NCBI GenBank assembly: GCA_964651005.1
Contig: CAZYVL010000086.1
Coordinates: 1-10,954, forward strand
Direction of reading: 5' to 3'
Source: DATMFV01 sp964651005
GTDB taxonomy: Bacteria > Verrucomicrobiota > Verrucomicrobiia > Chthoniobacterales > Chthoniobacteraceae
Length of the DNA stretch: 10,954 bases
Part shown: positions 6,021-10,072 of the stretch, in pieces
Position numbering within the stretch: position 1 is the first letter of the stretch
How the letters are laid out: each line of letters starts with the position of its first letter
Position numbers and translations under genes: made by a program
The notes under the pieces: model-generated
The model's input: only the letters and a program-made list of their open reading frames with translations
Told to the model about the DNA's origin: nothing
The model's database searches: none

Positions 6021-6771
6021 GCGGTTTCAGACTCAAGAGAGTGCCGTCTTTGAGGCGACTGATCCAACGCTTTTCACTGCCAACCGGCAATGGGTAATCC
6101 TTCAGCAGTTGATCGACGTCCACCACCTTGGTTTCCCGTGCCCAGGCAAGAAAGAGACGAACCGCTTTCACGCTGACGCAACAGGTGAGCAGATCCCCCA
6201 ATACCTTGGTGCGGGGGTTGCGCAATCCATCGAATATATTCCGTGCTTCTTCAAGATCCTGATGTCGTCCCACCTCCGAGAGCATTTCCAGAACGGCTTG
6301 CTCCGGGACGGATACCTGCAAACCCTCCGCCACTCCAAGTGGAGTCGTCAGGCTTTTCGAGGGAAGAGACCGGTCCTTCCACTTGAAGAGCCGAGAGCGC
6401 GAGTAGCGGGCCGGAAACCGCGATGCAAACCACCCAGGCAATTCCACCCGGACATCGCCCCACAATAGCACCCGCTCCCTGGCTCCAAGGTTATGGCGAA
6501 CTCCCTGCAAGGCGAGGGCGCTTTTGCTGGCGACATGCAGGCCGGGTACCCGTTTTTGAAGCAGCTTGATGCACTCGTGCAAGCTCAGGGTGTCATCCGG
6601 GAACGCATACACGCCTTGTCCCAACCGTTGGAGCCAGCCGCTCTCCACATATCGAGCGGCCTGCTTCGAGGAAATCCCCACCGATTTCAGCGCGTCAAGA
6701 TCCAACGGTACGCCACGAGGCAGTTTCGTATTCAGTGACTTGATTAGGGAATGTCGTGAAACCACCCTCAT
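6013..6771 (-). CDS. abiEi: AbiEi-type antitoxin of a type IV toxin-antitoxin system
   Basis: A 252-residue protein of the AbiEi antitoxin family. The N-terminal winged-helix region is clear: LPRGVPLDLDALKSVGI, then AARYVESGWLQRLGQGVY (about residues 16-58). The remainder corresponds to the larger C-terminal antitoxin domain. Known members repress their own operon and neutralise AbiEii without stable binding. I chose the ATG at 6771 because homology starts soon after; a TTG at 6807 in frame would add 12 residues. Its stop overlaps the abiEii start by eight bases. The toxin partner is truncated, so this is an orphan antitoxin that could still act in trans or as a repressor. The gene is less GC-rich than the chromosome around it, consistent with horizontal origin. 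Confidence 0.88.
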   Translation of the reverse strand: MRVVSRHSLIKSLNTKLPRGVPLDLDALKSVGISSKQAARYVESGWLQRLGQGVYAFPDDTLSLHECIKLLQKRVPGLHVASKSALALQGVRHNLGARERVLLWGDVRVELPGWFASRFPARYSRSRLFKWKDRSLPSKSLTTPLGVAEGLQVSVPEQAVLEMLSEVGRHQDLEEARNIFDGLRNPRTKVLGDLLTCCVSVKAVRLFLAWARETKVVDVDQLLKDYPLPVGSEKRWISRLKDGTLLSLKPHG

Positions 6772-6807
6772 AGGTGGAAAATAAACGCAATTTTCAAACA
6801 ATCGCAA
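6762..6807 (-). promoter_or_regulatory. Candidate promoter and operator of the abiE locus
   Basis: On the - strand, TTGCGA (6802-6807) and TTATTT (6779-6784) are 17 bp apart and could be -35 and -10 boxes in an AT-rich stretch, which would give an almost leaderless transcript starting near the ATG at 6771. An inverted repeat CCACC (6762-6766) / GGTGG (6773-6777) straddles the start codon. AbiEi proteins are known to bind inverted repeats in their own promoter, so this is a candidate operator. Confidence 0.35.
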
Positions 6808-6831
6808 GGAAGATGATTGAAAAACGCCGAC

Positions 6832-6862
6832 GTAACAAACTTTCTGTAAATTCGATCTTGGC
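6832..6862 (+). repeat. Right copy of the 31-bp inverted repeat flanking the AbiE remnant
   Basis: It starts GTAACAAACTTTCTGTAAA on the + strand and is the inverted partner of 5772-5802, matching at 28 of 31 positions. It lies between the end of the VapC-like gene (stop at 6877) and the abiE promoter. The two copies bracket 1,029 bp containing abiEi and the abiEii fragment. Similarity ends sharply on both sides of the core. Confidence 0.8.
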
Positions 6863-6876
6863 GGCCAGGGCCCAGT

Positions 6877-7305
6877 CTATAACTGGAGAAACCGGATCTC
6901 CGCGAAATGGCGGAAATCCGTATCAAAGGAAACGAGCCGCGCGCCCGACGCCTGGGCCAGCGCGGCGAGGTAAGCGTCCGTCCAGCGGTGGTTGGGGAAT
7001 GCGGGCGTTTCCGAACTGGCGGCAAAGAGCGGTTCGATTCCGGCAGGCTCTGCCAGGAACACGACTTCGGGCAGGGCGCGGAAAGCACGATAGGCTTGCC
7101 ATGCTTCGGGCGGGGTCAGCGGCTGGCCGTTCATGATGCGTGGATGGGTAATCAGCCGCAGGAAGCCAAGCATGGTCGTGCGGCAGAAAGCAAACCGTGC
7201 GGCGCTTTGGGTTTCCCAGTAAACCCGGGCCGCAGGGTGGTGCTGGTGATCCTCGTACGCCAAGGCAATCCAGACATTGACATCCAGAAGATCAGTGCCG
7301 GGCAT
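6877..7305 (-). CDS. vapC: VapC-like PIN-domain toxin
   Basis: A 142-residue PIN-domain protein, the size of a complete VapC ribonuclease toxin. Acidic active-site positions are visible in LLDVNVW (D8), RWTDAYLAALA (D110) and SFDTDF (D128, D130). The central motif reads CRTTMLGFLR, where many PIN toxins have Glu or Gln at the position of Met45, so one metal-site residue may be atypical. VapC toxins cleave RNA, often tRNA or rRNA, and are held inactive by VapB. I chose the ATG at 7305; an ATG at 7314 and a TTG at 7317 are also in frame. The gene overlaps the end of the antitoxin gene, as usual for coupled pairs. Downstream, 14 bases separate its stop from the right inverted repeat. Confidence 0.82.
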   Translation of the reverse strand: MPGTDLLDVNVWIALAYEDHQHHPAARVYWETQSAARFAFCRTTMLGFLRLITHPRIMNGQPLTPPEAWQAYRAFRALPEVVFLAEPAGIEPLFAASSETPAFPNHRWTDAYLAALAQASGARLVSFDTDFRHFAEIRFLQL

Positions 7306-7558
7306 CGTCTTCATCAAGGAGCCGCTGCATCCGGGCGTTGCTCATCGCGGGGATCATCCGCCCCGTGGCGCGGCGGGCGATGGGGATGGGACTATGCCCT
7401 CCGGGCGTCGCAGCGGACCCCGAGGCGGCAGAAAGGCTGCCATAAAGCCCCGCTTCGATATACCGGGCGATCAGGTCCTTCATGGCAACACCCCGTCGGG
7501 CCGCCAGGGCCTTGAGTTCCCGAAAGAGCGGATCGGGCAAATCGAGCGTCGTGCGCAT
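7292..7558 (-). CDS. vapB: Ribbon-helix-helix antitoxin (VapB-like)
   Basis: An 88-residue protein with an N-terminal ribbon-helix-helix pattern: MRTTLDLPDPLFRELKALA for the DNA-binding strand and first helix, then VAMKDLIARYIEAGL for the second helix. The remainder, rich in Ala, Gly and Ser and ending in an acidic tail (LLDEDDARH), fits a flexible toxin-binding segment. As antitoxin it would block VapC and repress its own promoter as a dimer. It starts at the ATG at 7558 and overlaps vapC by 14 bases. GAGG lies only one base before the ATG, too near to be a normal ribosome-binding site. The assignment rests on fold pattern, size and partner. Confidence 0.8.
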   Translation of the reverse strand: MRTTLDLPDPLFRELKALAARRGVAMKDLIARYIEAGLYGSLSAASGSAATPGGHSPIPIARRATGRMIPAMSNARMQRLLDEDDARH

Positions 7559-7562
7559 GCCT

Positions 7563-7591
7563 CAATGTCGCGTTTGATGGGAAAACGTCAA
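7563..7591 (-). promoter_or_regulatory. Candidate vapBC promoter with operator dyad
   Basis: On the - strand TTGACG (7586-7591) and ACATTG (7563-7568) are separated by 17 bp, a plausible -35 / weak -10 pair directly before vapB. Between them is an inverted repeat, CGTTT (7571-7575) / AAACG (7583-7587), placed where a VapB dimer could block RNA polymerase. The signals are short; this is a hypothesis. Confidence 0.35.
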
Positions 7592-7601
7592 GATGGATAA
7601 G

Positions 7602-7625
7602 CATCAACTCATCAACCCATCAAGA
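7602..7625 (-). repeat. 8-bp x3 tandem repeat upstream of vapB
   Basis: Units CATCAACT, CATCAACC and CATCAAGA follow one another on the + strand, about 45-65 bp upstream of the vapB start. Read in the vapB direction the core is GTTGATG. It could be an iterated protein-binding site or another of the short duplications common in this window. Confidence 0.6.
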
Positions 7626-7872
7626 AAACATCTGGTGCAGCCTGATCCGCCCTGCCCAAATACCGGTGAGGGTCGAGCGGCCTTGAAAGAGCCACGGGCC
7701 AAGGGTGCCAACGGGCCGAAATCAACCCCCTCGCCGTCAATCGGCGCTCCCGCGCCTTCGCTGAAACGATAATCCCCTTGTAGCGGCAAAACCGGTCCGC
7801 ATAGAGTTTAGTCCAGACCCAAGGCCCGATTTTTTTCGTTCACTCCATCCCGCAGCAGCACCGCCCCTTCCC

Positions 7873-8913
7873 ATGCCCATCTCCGAAGACCTGATCCGCT
7901 CCGCCCTCTCGAAAGTCCGTTACCCGGGGTTCAGCCGGGATATTGTCTCCTTCGGCCTGGTGAAAGAGATCCGCATCACCGGGGCCGATGTGAGCGTGCA
8001 GATGGCGCTGGCGACCGCCGACGCGCAGGTGCCGCGCACGATCAAGGAGGAGAGCGAGGCGGCGTTGCGCGCGCTCCCCGGCATCGGCGGCGTGCAGGTG
8101 AAAATCGACGTGCAGGCGCCGCCGCAGGCCGCCCCGACCCACACGGCCAGCGCGATCCCGGGCGTGAAGCACATCCTCGCCATCGCCAGCGGCAAGGGGG
8201 GCGTGGGCAAATCGACTGTGGCGGCGAATCTCGCCATCGCGCTCCGGCAGACAGGGGCGACCGTCGGCCTCTGCGACTGTGACCTCTACGGCCCGAGCAT
8301 CGCGCTAATGTTCGGCAGCCGCGAGCGGCCGATGGCGACGGAGGAGCAGTATATCATCCCGATCGAGACGGCGGGCCTCCGGCTGATGTCGATGGGCTTT
8401 CTGCTCGAAGACAGCTCTCCCGCCGTGCTCCGAGGCCCGATGGTGACGCGCTACACCCAGCAGTTCCTGCGGCAGGTGGAGTGGGGTGAGCTCGACTTTC
8501 TCATCCTCGACCTCCCCCCCGGCACGGGCGACATCCAGCTGACCATCGTGCAGACCGTCGCCCTCTCCGGCGCGGTGATCGTGACGACGCCGCAGGAAGT
8601 GGCGCTCATCGACGCGCGCAAGGCTTCCTCCATGTTCGGCAAGGTGAATGTCCCGATCCTCGGCCTGATCGAAAACATGAGCTATTTCCTCTCCCCGGGC
8701 GACGGCCAGCGGCACGCCATCTTCGGCACCGGCGGCGGCGAGCGGGAGGCGAAGCGCCTCGGCGTCCCGCTGCTGGGGGAACTCCCGCTCGACATCCCGA
8801 CGCGCGAGGCGGGCGACCGGGGGTTGCCGATCACCGCAGCCAGCCCGGAAAGCTGGGTAGCCCAAGCATTTCTTGCCATCGCGCGGCGTTTGAGAGAGGA
8901 TTTGCGCGCGTAG
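7873..8913 (+). CDS. mrp: Mrp / ApbC-type iron-sulfur cluster carrier ATPase
   Basis: A 346-residue protein with the usual two-part layout. An N-terminal MIP18 / DUF59 domain (about 4-80, with RDIVSFGLVKEI) is joined by a proline-rich linker to a MinD-type P-loop ATPase (about 98-340). The nucleotide site is SGKGGVGKST (106-115, deviant Walker A), with CDCDLYGPS (134-142) and DLPPGTGD (213-220). The family binds and transfers 4Fe-4S clusters to apoproteins in the cytoplasm. Where many members have a cluster-binding CxxC after ENMSYF, this protein reads SPGDG (274-278), so both cysteines are missing. The start is the ATG at 7873, preceded by a pyrimidine run and no Shine-Dalgarno sequence. It is the first of four + strand genes. 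Confidence 0.94.
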   Translation: MPISEDLIRSALSKVRYPGFSRDIVSFGLVKEIRITGADVSVQMALATADAQVPRTIKEESEAALRALPGIGGVQVKIDVQAPPQAAPTHTASAIPGVKHILAIASGKGGVGKSTVAANLAIALRQTGATVGLCDCDLYGPSIALMFGSRERPMATEEQYIIPIETAGLRLMSMGFLLEDSSPAVLRGPMVTRYTQQFLRQVEWGELDFLILDLPPGTGDIQLTIVQTVALSGAVIVTTPQEVALIDARKASSMFGKVNVPILGLIENMSYFLSPGDGQRHAIFGTGGGEREAKRLGVPLLGELPLDIPTREAGDRGLPITAASPESWVAQAFLAIARRLREDLRA

Positions 8914-8975
8914 CCGCAACGCGCAATGCCAAGAGCCCCCCGCCCCACCCCCGACCCCATCCCCACCATTCCGTC

Positions 8976-8998
8976 TTTCCGGGGCCGCCGCCCCGAAG
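8976..8998 (+). terminator. GC-rich stem-loop downstream of mrp
   Basis: CGGGGC (8980-8985) pairs with GCCCCG (8990-8995) around a CGCC loop, and TTT (8976-8978) can pair with AAG (8996-8998) across one bulged C. It begins about 60 nt after the mrp stop, after a very C-rich stretch. No T tract follows, so it could be a terminator assisted by other factors or a leader structure of the next genes. Confidence 0.35.
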
Positions 8999-9026
8999 CG
9001 GACCGCGCGGCCGGTCGCATCCGAAA

Positions 9027-9046
9027 CCTCCGTAGAGGAAACGGAG
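9027..9046 (+). promoter_or_regulatory. PyrR-binding-loop-like motif with alternative hairpins
   Basis: TCCGTAGAGG (9029-9038) matches the PyrR binding-loop core UCCNGNGAGG at all fixed positions but one (U instead of G at the fifth). The segment can form two mutually exclusive hairpins: CCTC (9027-9030) with GAGG (9035-9038), or CTCCG (9028-9032) with CGGAG (9042-9046). It lies 31 nt before the small gene and about 390 nt before pyrR. PyrR of many bacteria controls pyr mRNA through such loops. No antiterminator / terminator pair was found after it, so this is only suggestive. Confidence 0.25.
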
Positions 9047-9077
9047 CAAGAGCAGCATTGACGGGCTGGTGTTTCTT

Positions 9078-9335
9078 ATGAAAAGTGACCCCACCATCAT
9101 GGACCATCCGAACAGTGACCATTCGGATCTCGTCAGAAATTCGGTGCTCTACAAAGAATTCCTGGCCGAGCGCGAAGAAATTCTCTGCCACAAGTGGATC
9201 GAAAGCGAGAAGGCCGGTTACGACATCGGCTTTGAGCGCGCCCTGCTGGACTGGATCGTCCGGCATCGTTCCGCCTGGCGCGAGAAACGCCAGCAGCCCC
9301 AACCCAACGACCAAGGCTCCACGCCCGCTTCCTGA
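9078..9335 (+). CDS. Small conserved-looking protein of unknown function
   Basis: An 85-residue soluble protein, highly charged, with the core LYKEFLAEREEILCHKWIESE followed by AGYDIGFERALLDWIVRHRSAWR. I recall similar short proteins in other bacteria. The HKW-x-SE-x-AG-x-D-x-G pattern recalls a motif in DUF4032 proteins, but I cannot confirm membership. The tail is rich in Gln, Pro and Asn and probably disordered. The start is uncertain: ATG at 9078 is used, GTG at 9069 and ATG at 9099 are alternatives, and none has a good Shine-Dalgarno sequence; homology would start near residue 20. It lies between mrp and pyrR on the same strand, 100 nt before pyrR, so it may be co-transcribed with the pyrimidine genes. 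No function is proposed. Confidence 0.7.
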   Translation: MKSDPTIMDHPNSDHSDLVRNSVLYKEFLAEREEILCHKWIESEKAGYDIGFERALLDWIVRHRSAWREKRQQPQPNDQGSTPAS

Positions 9336-9423
9336 CCCCCTCCCCCTAACACCTCTGATACCCCTGCCCAATCCTCCGCTTCCCTTTCCCCTTCTCCTTT
9401 AACGGCGATCCCGCGAGGTTGCC

Positions 9424-9428
9424 AAGGA
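9424..9428 (+). promoter_or_regulatory. Shine-Dalgarno sequence of pyrR
   Basis: AAGGA lies 7 nt before the ATG at 9436. It is the clearest Shine-Dalgarno sequence before any start in the window and fixes the pyrR start upstream of the Ser-Pro repeat. Confidence 0.65.
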
Positions 9429-9435
9429 ATCCTCC

Positions 9436-10035
9436 ATGTCCGACTCCGACTCCCCTTCTCCCTCCCCCTCCCCTTCCCCTTCCGGCGCTCCGCCCGCCCC
9501 CTCGGCGCTTCTCTTTCTGGACGCCGCTGCCATCGACCGCATCCTGCGGCGCATCGCGCACGAGATTATCGAGCGCAACCCCGATCTCGACCACCTTGCC
9601 CTCGTCGGCATCCCCTCTCGCGGCGTGGAAGTGGCGCGCCGGCTCGTTTCGCTGATCCGCGAGTTCGGCGGGCACCCGGTGCAGACCGGCGTGATCGATG
9701 TCTCCATGCACCGCGACGACCTGCGGATGCGCCAGCGGCTCCTCCCCGTGGTCGCCTCGCACCTGCCGCCGAACCTGGAGGAACTCACCCTCGTGCTCGT
9801 CGATGATGTCCTCTACTCGGGCCGCACCTGCCGCGCCGCGATGGAGTCGATCTCCTCCTTCGGGCGGCCCGCGCGCATCCAGTACGCCGTGTTGATCGAC
9901 CGCGGGCACCGCGAACTGCCGATCCGCGCGGACTACGTTGGCAAGAACATCCCCACCGCTCCCCGCGATCGCGTCTTCGTCCGGTTCGAAGCCGTGGACA
10001 ACGTCCCCGACGCCGTTTGGATTGGTAAGCCCTAA
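9436..10035 (+). CDS. pyrR: PyrR: pyrimidine regulator / uracil phosphoribosyltransferase
   Basis: A 199-residue type I phosphoribosyltransferase. PyrR proteins convert uracil and PRPP to UMP and, in many bacteria, bind pyr mRNA to reduce expression when uridine nucleotides are plentiful. The PRPP-binding motif LVLVDDVLYSGRT (119-131) is intact, and the typical RGHRELPIRADYVGKNIPT stretch follows (156-174). GIPSRGVEVARRL (59-70) matches the family's N-terminal loop. The first 24 or so residues are an unusual Ser-Pro-repeat extension encoded by a polypyrimidine tract; homology begins at LLFLDA. The AAGGA before the ATG supports including the extension. pyrB follows after 37 nt, so they likely form an operon. 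Confidence 0.94.
   Translation: MSDSDSPSPSPSPSPSGAPPAPSALLFLDAAAIDRILRRIAHEIIERNPDLDHLALVGIPSRGVEVARRLVSLIREFGGHPVQTGVIDVSMHRDDLRMRQRLLPVVASHLPPNLEELTLVLVDDVLYSGRTCRAAMESISSFGRPARIQYAVLIDRGHRELPIRADYVGKNIPTAPRDRVFVRFEAVDNVPDAVWIGKP
9450..9483 (+). repeat. Polypyrimidine tract encoding the PyrR Ser-Pro repeat
   Basis: Thirty-four consecutive pyrimidines on the + strand, with irregular TCCCCT / TCTCCC units, encode alternating Ser and Pro at PyrR residues 6-16. The upstream gap 9336-9435 also contains long pyrimidine runs. Such tracts are prone to slippage and can form triplex DNA. Confidence 0.75.
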
Positions 10036-10044
10036 CCCCCCCCC
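10036..10044 (+). repeat. Run of nine C between pyrR and pyrB
   Basis: Nine consecutive C follow the pyrR TAA stop directly. The rest of the 37-nt gap has no hairpin. The run could simply be slippage-prone DNA; a role in sensing CTP by polymerase slippage is conceivable but only a guess. Confidence 0.6.
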
Positions 10045-10072
10045 AGCGCCCGGTACTACAGCGCCCTTTTCC

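Larger units (their letters stand above)
7559..7872. other. Intergenic region between vapBC and mrp
   Basis: This 314-bp stretch separates the divergent vapB (-) and mrp (+). Near vapB it holds the candidate promoter and an 8-bp triple repeat. The rest has a few weak dyads, such as CGCCG / CGGCG at 7732-7746, and a run of seven T near 7830. Reading frames of about 60 codons exist on both strands but none resembles a known protein or has a convincing start. I see no RNA gene. Confidence 0.5.

Noticed and set aside
5772..6862. Integron attC sites around the AbiE fragment, suggested by the TAACAAAC start of the repeats
   Set aside because: The required RYYYAAC / GTTRRRY core pair is not present, no suitable partner core lies at the right distance, and the copies are inverted and not direct. 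An integron reading is not supported.
7604..7789. 61-codon frame on the - strand in the vapB-mrp gap
   Set aside because: It starts with TTG, lacks a ribosome-binding site, and its translation resembles no family I know. It could be part of a dispersed intergenic repeat, but nothing in the window supports that.
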